The position numbers were made by a program, and so were the translations under genes. 64,000 bases of DNA from [Eubacterium] siraeum (GTDB lineage: Bacteria; Bacillota; Clostridia; Oscillospirales; Ruminococcaceae): assembly GCA_025150425.1 (NCBI GenBank), contig CP102281.1:1612001-1676000 (forward strand), in the 5' to 3' direction. Below, piece after piece: positions 54,132 through 63,919 of the stretch (positions within the stretch are counted from its first letter, which is position 1; the number at the start of each line of letters is the position of its first letter). The notes beneath the pieces are model-generated. The model was not told the DNA's origin. It made no database searches and saw only the letters and a list, made by a program, of their open reading frames with translations.

Positions 54132-55471
54132 ACGTCCTCCTCTGCCTGCGTAAGCTCTACTTTTGACAAGAACTTCTCCTTATCCGAAAAGCAGGTGACA
54201 GTATACAGCTTGCCTAGCGGTTTAGCCGCAATTTCATCAAGTGCCGCAGGAATATCCTCGTTCACAGTCACCTTAGCTATATCAATATCCGTATACGAAA
54301 GCCTTGTTTCAAGATCCTTTGCGTGTCTGCCGAGCAGATAAAGGTGCTGTATGCAATCAGCCTTAAGCACACCATAGTCAATATCCCACAGCCAGCTTGT
54401 TTCACCTGTCGAATAACGACGGCTTACCGAATCTATTATTATGATTACCGAGCAGGGTTGATTTTTTCTTATGATATAATCATATACACGGTCGCTTGCA
54501 ACGGAGTTTTCGTGCTTTGCAATAAGGAATGTGCCTTTGTTCATACCAAGTTTGAACTGCAAAATACGTCCGCTCTTGAGGAAATAGTGTGACAGTTCGT
54601 CTGCTATGACATCACCGTCAATTCCGACAATAGAGCAAGCCGCAAAGCAGGCAAGAATGTTATATACGTTGTAAACGCTCTTGAACAGCAGTTTTATCTT
54701 ATATTTGCCGTTTATCGTAACAATACCGCTGTCATAATCGACATTCGTTACGGTGTACTGCGTATCGTGTTTTTTGTGTCCGCAGTTGTCGCAGTGATAG
54801 CTTCCGATATGTGCATAGTGATAGTAGTCATAGCTCATCCTGTGCTTGCATTCGGGGCAGAACGCACCGTCATTATATACGCCTGTAGCGTGGTCTGTGC
54901 TGAAATCCTGCTTATCCATACCGAACCATATCACATTATCCCTGTCCTTGCCGTATCTCGAAACAAGCGGATCATCGGCATTGAGGATAAGCTGTGATTC
55001 GGGTCTGATACTCTCCTTTACCGATTCATAGACCCATTCGGGATGACCGTTTCTCGTAAGCTGATCACGGTAGAGATTTGTAATTATATAGTGCGTAGGT
55101 GCAAAGAATTTAAATGAATACTTTGCGTATCTTTCGTCCGACTCAAGTAAAAGAACATCGCCCTTTACCTTTCCGCCGAATGTACAGTTGGATAATATTA
55201 TCGCTGTAACACCCGCTATCTGATTTGAGCCTTCTTTATTCCATATAACCTTTTTTCCCGATTTACGCATTACCTGTGCAATCATCTCAACGGTCGAGGT
55301 CTTGCCGTTGCTTCCCGTAACCGCAATGACCTGCTGAGGCAGCTTCACCCTTGACAGTACATCGGGGCAGATTTTAAGTGCTATATCGCCCGGCAGACTG
55401 CTGCCTCTTCCGATAAGTTTAAGTAAACATTTCGACACTTTGCAAGCAAGTATCGCTAAGAACATTCTCAT
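54128..55471 (-). CDS. murT: Lipid II isoglutaminyl synthase subunit MurT
   Basis: This is a 447-residue Mur-ligase-fold protein. The P-loop VTGSNGKTST is at 51-60, LESDERYAKY and ITNLYRDQLTRNGHPEW are in the central domain, and the four-cysteine zinc ribbon typical of MurT is C205PEC208...C227DNC230. A C-terminal DUF1727 domain follows with SWLWDIDYG, which should hold the aspartate that contacts GatD. It activates the D-Glu alpha-carboxyl of lipid II with ATP. The start at 55471 has AAGGAG upstream; the alternative start 13 codons earlier lacks one. Confidence 0.93.
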   Translation of the reverse strand: MRMFLAILACKVSKCLLKLIGRGSSLPGDIALKICPDVLSRVKLPQQVIAVTGSNGKTSTVEMIAQVMRKSGKKVIWNKEGSNQIAGVTAIILSNCTFGGKVKGDVLLLESDERYAKYSFKFFAPTHYIITNLYRDQLTRNGHPEWVYESVKESIRPESQLILNADDPLVSRYGKDRDNVIWFGMDKQDFSTDHATGVYNDGAFCPECKHRMSYDYYHYAHIGSYHCDNCGHKKHDTQYTVTNVDYDSGIVTINGKYKIKLLFKSVYNVYNILACFAACSIVGIDGDVIADELSHYFLKSGRILQFKLGMNKGTFLIAKHENSVASDRVYDYIIRKNQPCSVIIIIDSVSRRYSTGETSWLWDIDYGVLKADCIQHLYLLGRHAKDLETRLSYTDIDIAKVTVNEDIPAALDEIAAKPLGKLYTVTCFSDKEKFLSKVELTQAEEDV

Positions 55472-55635
55472 ACTTTCTATCTCCTTAAAGAAACCAATTC
55501 TAAGATTCATAATTTAAATTATATCACAAAAGCGAACTCTTTTAAAGCGATTTTATAAAATTTTAGTCTGCCTGTTAAAAATGTTAATATCGTCATACAA
55601 TTTCCGAGAATAAAACAAGACAAAAAGATAACAGA

Positions 55636-55680
55636 GGTGCTAAAATAAAGGCAATGGTGTAAAGCACCGAAAACGTTTTG
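55636..55680 (+). promoter_or_regulatory. Possible operator and leader structure upstream of fucI
   Basis: A stem GGTGC...GCACC (55636-55668), or the alternative GGTG-taaag-CACC (55656-55668), precedes a perfect palindrome AAAACGTTTT (55670-55679) with the central CG of LacI/CcpA-family operators. No clear sigma-A boxes are seen for fucI. Control by a sugar-responsive LacI-type protein or CcpA is a guess. Confidence 0.4.
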
Positions 55681-55707
55681 TATTTTACAGAAAGGAAATA
55701 TTTTATC

Positions 55708-57510
55708 ATGAGTGAAAACAGACTTATAGGCGATTATCCCGTAATAGGCATACGTCCCACAATTGACGGCAGAAGAGGTGTTCTCAAGGTAAGAGAATCT
55801 CTTGAAGAGCAGACTATGAACATGGCAAAATCAGCCGCAAAACTGTTCGAGGAAAATATCAGATATTCAAACGGCGAACCCGTAAAGGTCGTTATCGCAG
55901 ACACTACTATAGGCAGAGTTGCCGAGGCGGCAGCCTGTGCGGATAAGTTCAAGAAGTGCGGCGTTGACATTACGCTCACCGTTACTCCCTGCTGGTGCTA
56001 CGGCGCAGAAACAATGGATATGGATCCTATGACGATAAAGGGTGTATGGGGCTTCAACGGCACAGAGCGTCCCGGTGCGGTATACCTTGCATCTGTACTT
56101 GCGACACACGCACAGAAGGGTTTACCCGCATTCGGCATCTACGGTCACGATGTATGCGAAGCAGACGACACATCTATCCCTGAGGATGTAAAGGAAAAGC
56201 TCCTGCGTTTCGGCAGAGCGGCTGTTGCCTGCGCTACGATGAGAGGCAAGTCATACTTACAGATAGGCTCTATCACAATGGGTATCGGCGGTTCTATCAT
56301 CGACCCTGCATTTATTGAAGAATATCTCGGTATGCGTGTTGAGTCTGTCGATGAGGTAGAAATAATCCGCCGAATGACGCAGGGCATTTATGATGAAGCC
56401 GAATATCAGAAGGCTCTTAAATGGACCCGTGAAAAGTGCAAGGAAGGCTTTGACAAGAACCCCGAGCAGTTCCGCCGCACAGACGAGCAGAAAGAACAGG
56501 ACTGGGAATTTGTCGTTAAGATGATGTGCATTATAAAGGATCTGATGAACGGCAACAAAAATCTCCCCGCAGGCTGTGAGGAAGAGGCTGTAGGTCATAA
56601 CGCTATCGCCGCAGGCTTCCAGGGTCAGCGTCAGTGGACAGACTTCTACCCCAACTGCGACTTCCCCGAGGCTATGCTGAACACATCGTTTGACTGGAAC
56701 GGTGCAAGAGAGCCTTACATTCTCGCTACCGAAAACGATGTTCTCAACGGTCTTGGAATGCTGTTTATGAAGCTGCTCACAAACCGTGCTCAGATATTTG
56801 CCGATGTGCGTACATACTGGAGTCCCGAAGCTGTAAAGAAAGCCACAGGCTATGAGCTTGAGGGCGTTGCAAAGCAGAGCGGCGGATTTATCCACCTTAT
56901 AAACTCAGGTGCCGCCTGCCTTGATGCCTGCGGTAAGGCTACAGATGAAAACGGCAACGGTGTTATGAAGCCGTGGTATGACGTTACAGACAAGGATATT
57001 GACAATATTCTTGACGCTACTACATGGAACTATGCCGATCTCGGTTATTTCAGAGGCGGCGGATATTCTTCAAGATTTGTAACAGAAGCTGAAATGCCCT
57101 GCACAATGATAAGACTGAACCTCGTAAAAGGTCTTGGCCCCGTATTACAGATTGCAGAAGGCTGGACGGTTCATCTTCCCGATGAAGTTACAGACAAGCT
57201 GTGGAAGCGTACAGACTACACATGGCCTTGCACATGGTTCGCTCCGAGAACAACAGGCGAGGGCGCATTCAAGACAGCCTACGATGTAATGAACAACTGG
57301 GGCGCAAACCACGGTGCTATAAGCTACGGTCACATAGGCGCAGACCTTATCACACTCTGCTCTATGCTGAGAATACCCGTTGCTATGCACAACGTACCCG
57401 AAAAGGATATATTCCGTCCTGCCGCTTGGAACGCATTCGGTATGGATAAGGAAGGTCAGGACTTCAGAGCTTGCAACGCTTACGGTCCTATGTACCGCAA
57501 CATAAGATAA
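55708..57510 (+). CDS. fucI: L-fucose isomerase
   Basis: The 600-residue Mn-dependent enzyme converts L-fucose to L-fuculose. [20 protein letters not shown] at the N-terminus, [14 protein letters not shown], the metal-site region [24 protein letters not shown] and [18 protein letters not shown] are all FucI signatures, and the length is normal (~590-600). ATG 55708 is used (AAAGGAAA upstream); an in-frame extension of ten codons is unlikely. It is first of the fuc cluster. Confidence 0.97.
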   Translation: MSENRLIGDYPVIGIRPTIDGRRGVLKVRESLEEQTMNMAKSAAKLFEENIRYSNGEPVKVVIADTTIGRVAEAAACADKFKKCGVDITLTVTPCWCYGAETMDMDPMTIKGVWGFNGTERPGAVYLASVLATHAQKGLPAFGIYGHDVCEADDTSIPEDVKEKLLRFGRAAVACATMRGKSYLQIGSITMGIGGSIIDPAFIEEYLGMRVESVDEVEIIRRMTQGIYDEAEYQKALKWTREKCKEGFDKNPEQFRRTDEQKEQDWEFVVKMMCIIKDLMNGNKNLPAGCEEEAVGHNAIAAGFQGQRQWTDFYPNCDFPEAMLNTSFDWNGAREPYILATENDVLNGLGMLFMKLLTNRAQIFADVRTYWSPEAVKKATGYELEGVAKQSGGFIHLINSGAACLDACGKATDENGNGVMKPWYDVTDKDIDNILDATTWNYADLGYFRGGGYSSRFVTEAEMPCTMIRLNLVKGLGPVLQIAEGWTVHLPDEVTDKLWKRTDYTWPCTWFAPRTTGEGAFKTAYDVMNNWGANHGAISYGHIGADLITLCSMLRIPVAMHNVPEKDIFRPAAWNAFGMDKEGQDFRACNAYGPMYRNIR

Positions 57511-57519
57511 GGCGGCAGT

Positions 57520-58983
57520 ATGAAAAACGTACTTGCCATTGACTTCGGTGCGTCAAGCGGAAGAGCCGTTATCGGCTCTTTTGACGGCACTGTAATAAAA
57601 CTCACAGAGATACACCGCTTTTCAAACGATCCCGTAATACTCGGAAAGACAATGTACTGGGATTTTCTCCGCCTGTTCCACGAGATAAAGCAGTCACTTA
57701 TAAAATCAAAGGAATACGGCGAGATAGACAGCATTGCGATAGATACATGGGGTGTTGACTTCGGCCTGATCGACAAATCGGGAAGACTGCTCGAAAACCC
57801 TGTGCATTACCGTGACAGCAGAACAGCAGGCACTTCTGACTACAGCAAGCGTTTTATTGACCATAACAGGCTGTACGAAAAGACAGGCATTCAGATAATG
57901 GAAATAAACACGGCATTCCAGCTTTTAAGCATAATAAGAGATCGCTCCGAACTGCTTGACAGAGCCGACAAGATGCTTATGATGCCCGATCTGTTCGCAT
58001 ATTATCTCGGTGCAAAGCCCGTTGCGGAAATGTCGATAGCGTCAACCACACAGCTTTTTGACGCAAATACGAAAACGTGGTCGGAAGAATGCTGTGAACG
58101 TCTTAAAATTAAGCATTCGCTTCTGCCCGAAATAGTAGCCGGCGGAACGGTAGTCGGCACACTGTCCGATGAAATCTGCAAGGAGCTTGATATAAAGCCC
58201 GCAAAGATAATCGCCGCCTGCGGCCACGATACGCAAAGTGCGATGGTCGCAGTACCCGCAGTCGAAAAGGACTTTGCTTTCCTGTCGTGCGGAACGTGGT
58301 CGCTTCTCGGCACAGAGCTTGACGCTCCCGTAATAAATGAAAAATCCGCAAAGCTCAACGTTTCAAACGAAACCGGCTACGGCGCAAAGACATCGTTCTT
58401 AAAAAACATAATCGGCCTGTGGCTCATTCAGGAGAGCCGCCGTCAATGGATAAGAGAGAGTAAGCAGTACAGCTTTGCCGAACTTGAGGATATGGCGAGA
58501 AAAGCCGAGCCGTTCAGGTGCTTTATAGATGTTGACGCTCCCGAATTTACCCCTGCAGGCAACATTCCCGAAAGAATAAAGGAATATTGCAAAAAAACAG
58601 GACAGTATGTTCCCGAAAATGACGGCGAGGTTATGCGCTGTATCTATGAGAGTCTTGCGATGAAGTACCGCACAGCCGTAAACGAGCTTGAGGACTGCAC
58701 TGATAAGAAGTTTTCAAAGCTATATATGGTCGGCGGCGGCACAAAGGATAAATTCCTGTCGGAGCTTACCGCAGATTCGCTCGGTATAGAGGTTTCAAGC
58801 GGACCTGTCGAGGCGACCTCCTACGGCAATATAGCAATTCAGCTTATAGCTGACGGTGAGATAAGGGATATAGAAACGGCAAGAAAAATTATAGCCGCTT
58901 CGGAAAAGCTCTGTACATTCGCTCCCGAAAATACAGCCGAATGGAACAAATACTACAAAATCTATCTTGAGAAGGTGAAATAA
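57520..58983 (+). CDS. FGGY-family kinase of the rhamnulokinase type, probable L-fuculokinase
   Basis: The 487-residue ATP-dependent sugar kinase has the N-terminal phosphate motif AIDFGASSGRAVIGSFDG, WGVDFGLIDKSGRLLENPVHYRD, and the C-terminal MVGGGTKDKFLSELTADSLG. In sequence it looks like RhaB rather than the E. coli FucK type, but its place between fucI and fucU implies that it phosphorylates L-fuculose. Dual rhamnulose/fuculose use is possible. It begins nine bases after fucI and overlaps fucU by one base. Confidence 0.9.
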   Translation: MKNVLAIDFGASSGRAVIGSFDGTVIKLTEIHRFSNDPVILGKTMYWDFLRLFHEIKQSLIKSKEYGEIDSIAIDTWGVDFGLIDKSGRLLENPVHYRDSRTAGTSDYSKRFIDHNRLYEKTGIQIMEINTAFQLLSIIRDRSELLDRADKMLMMPDLFAYYLGAKPVAEMSIASTTQLFDANTKTWSEECCERLKIKHSLLPEIVAGGTVVGTLSDEICKELDIKPAKIIAACGHDTQSAMVAVPAVEKDFAFLSCGTWSLLGTELDAPVINEKSAKLNVSNETGYGAKTSFLKNIIGLWLIQESRRQWIRESKQYSFAELEDMARKAEPFRCFIDVDAPEFTPAGNIPERIKEYCKKTGQYVPENDGEVMRCIYESLAMKYRTAVNELEDCTDKKFSKLYMVGGGTKDKFLSELTADSLGIEVSSGPVEATSYGNIAIQLIADGEIRDIETARKIIAASEKLCTFAPENTAEWNKYYKIYLEKVK

Positions 58984-59417
58984 TGCTTAAGAATATTCCT
59001 GCGATATTATCGCCCGAACTGCTTAAGACCCTTTGTGAAATGGGTCACAGCGACAGAATAATAATAGCAGACGGCAACTTCCCTGCCGAGAGTATGGGTA
59101 AAAACTGCAAGGTTATCCGTGCAGACGGTCACGGCGTACCCGAACTGCTTGATGCGATATTGACGCTGTTCCCTCTTGATACTTACGTTGAAAAACCTGT
59201 AAATCTTATGCAGGTAATGCCGGGCGACACAGCAAAAACTCCTATATGGGACGAATACAAAGCAATAGTCGCAAAGCACGACGAAAGAGGAAACAACGCT
59301 ATCGGTCAGATAGAACGTTTTGAATTCTATGAACAGGCAAAGACCGCCTATGCAATAATCGCAACAGGCGAAAAAGCCGTATACGCAAACATAATGCTCC
59401 AGAAGGGCGTTGTTTAA
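58983..59417 (+). CDS. fucU: L-fucose mutarotase (RbsD/FucU family)
   Basis: The 144-residue protein interconverts the alpha and beta anomers of L-fucose to feed the isomerase. LKNIPAILSPELLKTLCEMGHSDRIIIADGNFPAES contains the catalytic His and Asp, and IERFEFYEQAKTAYAIIATGE is the C-terminal signature with the conserved Tyr. Its start overlaps the kinase stop (TAATG), so the two should be coupled. Confidence 0.95.
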   Translation: MLKNIPAILSPELLKTLCEMGHSDRIIIADGNFPAESMGKNCKVIRADGHGVPELLDAILTLFPLDTYVEKPVNLMQVMPGDTAKTPIWDEYKAIVAKHDERGNNAIGQIERFEFYEQAKTAYAIIATGEKAVYANIMLQKGVV

Positions 59418-59448
59418 GCATACAGCAGCAACTTGAAAGGATATAAAT

Positions 59449-60123
59449 ATGTACGAAGAAATTAAAGAACAAATGGTAGACATCTGCCACAAGCTCTGGC
59501 AGAAGGGCTGGGTTGCCGCAAATGACGGCAACGTAACCGTAAAGGTTGGCGAGGGTAAATATCTTGCTACGCAGACAGGCGTCAGCAAGGCGTTCATCAC
59601 TCCCGAAAAGATAGGTCTTATTGATGATGACTTCAACATACTTGAAGCCGCTGATGGCTTCCGTCCCTCGTCAGAGGTAAAGATGCACCTGAGATGCTAC
59701 AAGGAGCGTCCCGACGTAGGCGCAGTAGTTCACGCTCATCCTCCCGTTTCAACCGGCTTTGCCTGCGCTCATCTGCCTATGGATGATTACTGCATGATAG
59801 AAACTGTAATCGGAGTAGGCTCAATACCGCTTACTCCCTACGGCACACCCTCGACCTATGAAGTACCCGAAGCAATCGCTCCTTACTTAAAAGATCACGA
59901 TTGTATGCTCCTTGAAAACCACGGTGCTCTGACTGTAGGTGCAGACCTTATCACAGCGTACTACAGAATGGAAACAATGGAGCTTCAGGCTCACATTTCT
60001 CTTGTTGCACGTCTGCTCGGCGGTGTAAAGGATATTACTCCCGACAATATCGACAGACTTATCGGTATGAGAGAGCAATACGGCGTTACAGGCAAGCATC
60101 CGGGTTACAAGAAATACCTTTAA
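59449..60123 (+). CDS. fucA: Class II aldolase, L-fuculose-1-phosphate aldolase
   Basis: The 224-residue zinc aldolase splits L-fuculose-1-phosphate into L-lactaldehyde and dihydroxyacetone phosphate. NDGNVTVKVGEGKYLATQTGVSK, the zinc histidines in VHAHPP (first pair) and ENHGALTVG (third), and the glutamate in FRPSSEVKMHLRCY are visible. GAAAGGAT precedes the ATG. It is fourth in the fuc cluster. Confidence 0.95.
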   Translation: MYEEIKEQMVDICHKLWQKGWVAANDGNVTVKVGEGKYLATQTGVSKAFITPEKIGLIDDDFNILEAADGFRPSSEVKMHLRCYKERPDVGAVVHAHPPVSTGFACAHLPMDDYCMIETVIGVGSIPLTPYGTPSTYEVPEAIAPYLKDHDCMLLENHGALTVGADLITAYYRMETMELQAHISLVARLLGGVKDITPDNIDRLIGMREQYGVTGKHPGYKKYL

Positions 60124-60176
60124 TGTAACTTTTACATATATTTGCCTCTCGAAATGTAAAACTTTTGTGAAAAGTG

Positions 60177-60205
60177 TTGCATTTTTTGACCAAATGTAGT
60201 ATAAT
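60177..60205 (+). promoter_or_regulatory. Sigma-A promoter of fucO
   Basis: A -35 TTGCAT (60177-60182), 17 bp and a -10 TATAAT (60200-60205). fucO can thus be expressed apart from the upstream fuc genes. Confidence 0.75.
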
Positions 60206-60271
60206 GAATACAGCAAACGGAAATATATATATTCCGTGCTTTAAATTCAAAGAACAGGATGGTAAAAACCA

Positions 60272-61426
60272 ATGGCTAATCGTTTTATACTTAACGAAAC
60301 TTCATATTTCGGCGCAGGCGCAAGAGAAAACCTCGTTCCCGAGCTTACAGGCAGAGGACTTAAAAAGGTAATGTTCGTTACCGATAAGGTACTGCTTGAA
60401 TGCGGAGTAGCTACAAAGGTTACGGCAGAGCTTGACAAGGCAGGAATCGCCTATGAAATATACAGTGACGTTAAGGCAAACCCCACAGTTGCAAATGTTC
60501 AGACAGGTGTTGCAAAGTTCAAGGAGATGGGCGCTGACTCACTCGTAGCGGTAGGCGGCGGCTCAGTTATGGATACAGCTAAGGCTGTAGGCATCATTAT
60601 AGCTAACCCCGACTTTGCGGATGTTGTATCGCTTGAGGGCGTTGCAGACACAAAGAACAAGAGCGTTCCGCTGATTGCACTTCCCACAACATCGGGTACA
60701 GCGGCAGAGGTTACTATCAACTACGTTATCACAGACGAAGCAAACAAGAAGAAGATGGTTTGCGTAGATCCCAAGGATATTCCCGTAGTAGCTATCGTAG
60801 ACAGCGATCTTATGATGGGTATGCCTAAGGGTCTGTGTGCATCTACAGGTATGGACGCACTGACACACGCTATCGAAGGATATATCACAAAGGGTGCGTG
60901 GGAGCTGTCCGATATGGTTGAGCTTCGTGCTATCGAGCTTATCGCAGGCTCACTGTACGACAGCGTTCAGGGCGACCCCAAGGCAAGAGAAACTATGGCG
61001 CTTGCTCAGTACATAGCAGGTATGGGCTTCTCGAACGTAGGTCTTGGTATCGTTCACTCGATGGCTCACCCTCTCGGTGCATTCTACGATACACCCCACG
61101 GTGTTGCAAACGCACTTCTGCTCCCCTACGTTATGGAATATAACGCAGAAAGCCCCGCAAAGCCCAAGTACAAGGCTATAGCAAAGGCTATGGGCGTACA
61201 GGGTACAGAGAATATGACAGATGAAGAAGGCGTAAAGGCTGCAGTTGAAGCTGTTCGAAAGCTGTCACTGTCGATAAACATTCCTCAGAAGCTCCACGAG
61301 ATCAACGTCAAGGAAGAAGACCTCAAGGATCTGTCCGTAGCCGCATTCAACGATGTATGCACAGGCGGCAATCCCAGAGAAACCAACCCCGACGAGATTC
61401 TCGAAATCTACAAGAAGGCATTCTGA
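60272..61426 (+). CDS. fucO: Lactaldehyde reductase (iron-dependent alcohol dehydrogenase)
   Basis: The 384-residue NADH-dependent group III alcohol dehydrogenase reduces L-lactaldehyde to 1,2-propanediol. The nucleotide site is VAVGGGSVMDTAKAVGI and the iron-binding signature is ALTHAIEGY with GIVHSMAHPLGAFYDTPHGVANALLLP. It keeps the redox balance of fucose fermentation. It follows fucA with its own promoter. GGATGG lies before the ATG. Confidence 0.95.
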   Translation: MANRFILNETSYFGAGARENLVPELTGRGLKKVMFVTDKVLLECGVATKVTAELDKAGIAYEIYSDVKANPTVANVQTGVAKFKEMGADSLVAVGGGSVMDTAKAVGIIIANPDFADVVSLEGVADTKNKSVPLIALPTTSGTAAEVTINYVITDEANKKKMVCVDPKDIPVVAIVDSDLMMGMPKGLCASTGMDALTHAIEGYITKGAWELSDMVELRAIELIAGSLYDSVQGDPKARETMALAQYIAGMGFSNVGLGIVHSMAHPLGAFYDTPHGVANALLLPYVMEYNAESPAKPKYKAIAKAMGVQGTENMTDEEGVKAAVEAVRKLSLSINIPQKLHEINVKEEDLKDLSVAAFNDVCTGGNPRETNPDEILEIYKKAF

Positions 61427-61454
61427 TAAAACGGTTTTCAGAGCAATAACATCA

Positions 61455-61480
61455 GACCCCTCCGTGAAAACGGAGGGGTC
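61455..61480 (+). terminator. Terminator of fucO
   Basis: GACCCCTCCG-tgaaaa-CGGAGGGGTC forms a 10-bp stem, followed by AAGTTTGTT. Confidence 0.75.
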
Positions 61481-61580
61481 AAGTTTGTTATAAACGTTTA
61501 TTATTAAGACTGTATGTTGCACTTGATTTGATAATCCGACTACTCAGGATTCGAATGAGATGACGATTTTCCCGACACAA

Positions 61581-61608
61581 AAAGCCCTGAGCATTCGCTC
61601 AGGGCTTT
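61581..61608. terminator. Terminator of rpsB-tsf
   Basis: AAAGCCCTGAGC-attc-GCTCAGGGCTTT forms a 12-bp stem; on the minus strand TTTTTGTG follows, 17 bp past the tsf stop. Confidence 0.85.
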
Positions 61609-61624
61609 AATTATGTCGGTATAA

Positions 61625-62545
61625 TTACTTAACCATTGAAGCAACTTCTGCTGCGAAGTCGTCTTCCTTCTTCTGAATTCCTTCGCCCTTTTCGAAACGA
61701 ACAAATTCAACAACCTTGATGTTCTTGCCAACAGATGCGATGAACTTAGCAACTGTGAGGTTAGGATCCTTAACATAGGGCTGATCGAGTAAGCAGATTT
61801 CTTCTGCGAACTTTCTCATTCTGCCGTCAACGATCTTCTCAAGAACGTTCTGGGGCTTGGGCTTAGCAGACTGCTCATTTTCGTTCTGAACGAGCTTGAG
61901 CTGTACTTCCTTCTCAGCTTCGATAACAGAAGCGGGAACGTCAGCTTGTGCAACAAACTGAGGAGCGCTTGCTGTAATCTGGAGAAGAAGATCCTTAGCG
62001 CAAGCCTTAACAGCGTCACTGTCAACATCGTCAGCTTCAATCTTAATCATAGAGCCGATGATAGAGCCGCCGCCGTTGTGTGTGTAAGCAAAGAGATTGC
62101 CTGTCATTCTCTTGAAACGACGGATCTGAATGTTTTCACCGATTGTAGCGATTCTCTCTGTGAGAATATCAGCAATCTTTTCTGTCTGACCTGCGGGAAC
62201 AACTTCCTTAAGTGCGTCTACATCTGCAACATCATTATCAATGATTGTGTTTGCTACGAGCTCAACGAACTCGATGAATCTGTCTGTCTTAGCGGCAAAG
62301 TCTGTTTCAACGTTGATCTCAACTACAACGCCGACCTTCTTAGCCTCATCGATCTTTGTATATACAAGACCTTCTGCAGCAATTCTGCCTGACTTCTTAG
62401 CAGCCTTTGCAAGGCCCTTTTCACGAAGATTCTTGATAGCGGCATCTACATCGCCGTTTGTTTCTTCAAGTGCTCTCTTGCAGTCCATCATACCGCAGTT
62501 TGTAAGTTCTTTTAACTGCTTTACTGCCTGTGCTGAAATAGCCAT
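61625..62545 (-). CDS. tsf: Elongation factor Ts
   Basis: The 306-residue nucleotide exchange factor for EF-Tu starts AISAQAVKQLKELTNCGMMDCKRALEETNGDVDAAI, and VEINVETDFAAKTDRF is the second signature. It has a full-length two-subdomain core and the C-terminal LLDQPYVKDPNLTVAKFI. It is 34 bp downstream of rpsB in the usual operon. Confidence 0.98.
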   Translation of the reverse strand: MAISAQAVKQLKELTNCGMMDCKRALEETNGDVDAAIKNLREKGLAKAAKKSGRIAAEGLVYTKIDEAKKVGVVVEINVETDFAAKTDRFIEFVELVANTIIDNDVADVDALKEVVPAGQTEKIADILTERIATIGENIQIRRFKRMTGNLFAYTHNGGGSIIGSMIKIEADDVDSDAVKACAKDLLLQITASAPQFVAQADVPASVIEAEKEVQLKLVQNENEQSAKPKPQNVLEKIVDGRMRKFAEEICLLDQPYVKDPNLTVAKFIASVGKNIKVVEFVRFEKGEGIQKKEDDFAAEVASMVK

Positions 62546-62579
62546 GGTAATTCTCCTTTATATTTATATTCGTTATTGA

Positions 62580-63317
62580 TTATTCTTCTGTAGCTTCTGC
62601 TTCAGCCTCAGCAACCTCTTCAGTTACGTCAGCCTGACCCTGTCTTGCTTCGATGATAGCGTCAGCCATAGCGCCTGCAATCAGCTTAACTGCACGGATA
62701 GCATCATCGTTACCGGGGATAACATAGTCGATCTCATCGGGGTCGCAGTTTGTATCAACAATAGCTACTACGGGGATACCGAGCTTCTTTGCTTCTGATA
62801 CTGCAATCTTTTCCTTGCGGGGATCTACAACGAACAGAGCGCTGGGGAGCTTCTTCATGTTCTTGATACCGCCGAGGAACTTCTCAAGCTTTTCGATCTC
62901 GAGGTTGAGCTTAACAACTTCCTTCTTGGGAAGAAGATCGAATGTACCGTCGTTCTCCATTGTGTGAAGCTGTTCAAGTCTCTTGATTCTCTTCTCGATG
63001 GTCTTGAAGTTTGTCATCATACCGCCGAGCCATCTTGCGTTTACATAGTGAGCATTTGCTCTGAGTGCTTCTTCCTTGATTGAATCAGCAGCCTGCTTCT
63101 TTGTGCCTACGAACAGAACCTCGCCGCCTTCAGCTGCAACTTCGTGAATGAAGTTATAAGCCTCGTCGAGCTTCTTTACTGTCTTCTGGAGATCGATAAT
63201 ATAGATACCGTTTCTCTCTGTGAAAATGTAGGGTGCCATTTTGGGGTTCCATCTTCTTGTCTGGTGACCGAAGTGAACGCCTGCTTCTAAGAGCTGCTTC
63301 ATTGATACTACTGCCAT
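62580..63317 (-). CDS. rpsB: 30S ribosomal protein S2
   Basis: The 245-residue protein has [38 protein letters not shown] and [35 protein letters not shown], with a short acidic C-terminal tail. GGAGG precedes the start. It is first in rpsB-tsf. Confidence 0.98.
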   Translation of the reverse strand: MAVVSMKQLLEAGVHFGHQTRRWNPKMAPYIFTERNGIYIIDLQKTVKKLDEAYNFIHEVAAEGGEVLFVGTKKQAADSIKEEALRANAHYVNARWLGGMMTNFKTIEKRIKRLEQLHTMENDGTFDLLPKKEVVKLNLEIEKLEKFLGGIKNMKKLPSALFVVDPRKEKIAVSEAKKLGIPVVAIVDTNCDPDEIDYVIPGNDDAIRAVKLIAGAMADAIIEARQGQADVTEEVAEAEAEATEE

Positions 63318-63450
63318 GGTAGTGTCCTCCTTGATTTTTGGTTTTTTCCTCCGCTACGCTGATGCGTTCAAGCTCGTGAGCACCGCAGAACGCTATACAT
63401 AACGTGTGGATTTGCTGTTCAACAGTCTTTTTTCATTCAACAGCCTTATT

Positions 63451-63479
63451 ATTATATCATAATAGGAGCTTCAAATCAA
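63451..63479 (-). promoter_or_regulatory. Sigma-A promoter of rpsB-tsf
   Basis: There is a minus-strand -35 TTGATT (63474-63479), 17 bp and a -10 TATAAT (63451-63456). It leaves a ~125-nt leader whose fold was not determined but which could hold S2 autoregulation. Confidence 0.65.
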
Positions 63480-63505
63480 TATTCGGACTGAAAATTTTTA
63501 TTGTG

Positions 63506-63793
63506 CTATTTAAACAAATTTTTGAGCAAACCGCCTTTTCGTTTTGGCTGATGCGGAAAATCGCATCCTACAAGTATCGTATCCTCTCCGATTATCTCAA
63601 TATCCGACCAGTTGATGAATATATCTTCCTCCCTGCCGAAAATACCGAAGCAACGGCTTTTCCCGTAAACGATAATACGGCATATCTTCGCAGTGCAGGA
63701 ATCAATTTCAACATCATCGACAAATCCGATCCTGCAACCTGATTTTATGCTGATTACCTCTTTGCATCTTATGTCGCTGAAATGGCACATCAT
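63506..63793 (-). CDS. YlmC/YmxH family PRC-barrel protein
   Basis: The 95-residue protein has a PRC-barrel fold: SDIRCKEVISIKSGCRIGFVDDVEID, then CFGIFGREEDIFINWSDIEIIGEDTILV. Members are found in spore-forming Firmicutes (YlmC/YmxH), which suggests a sporulating lineage. Two adjacent ATGs are possible. It is a single gene on the minus strand upstream of rpsB. Confidence 0.85.
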   Translation of the reverse strand: MMCHFSDIRCKEVISIKSGCRIGFVDDVEIDSCTAKICRIIVYGKSRCFGIFGREEDIFINWSDIEIIGEDTILVGCDFPHQPKRKGGLLKNLFK

Positions 63794-63919
63794 AACACAC
63801 CACCGCCTTGTTTCCGGATTGTTTTATGATATGCCGCAAACCGTGTCCATATACCATTAATATACGGATAAGCGCAAATCGACACGCATAAATATAACGC
63901 CGGCAATGCGGCGCTGTAT

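Noticed and set aside
61540-61570. Sequence like a tRNA T-arm (ATTCGAATCCTGAGT on the minus strand)
   Set aside because: No cloverleaf could be built around it and there is no acceptor stem; taken as chance.
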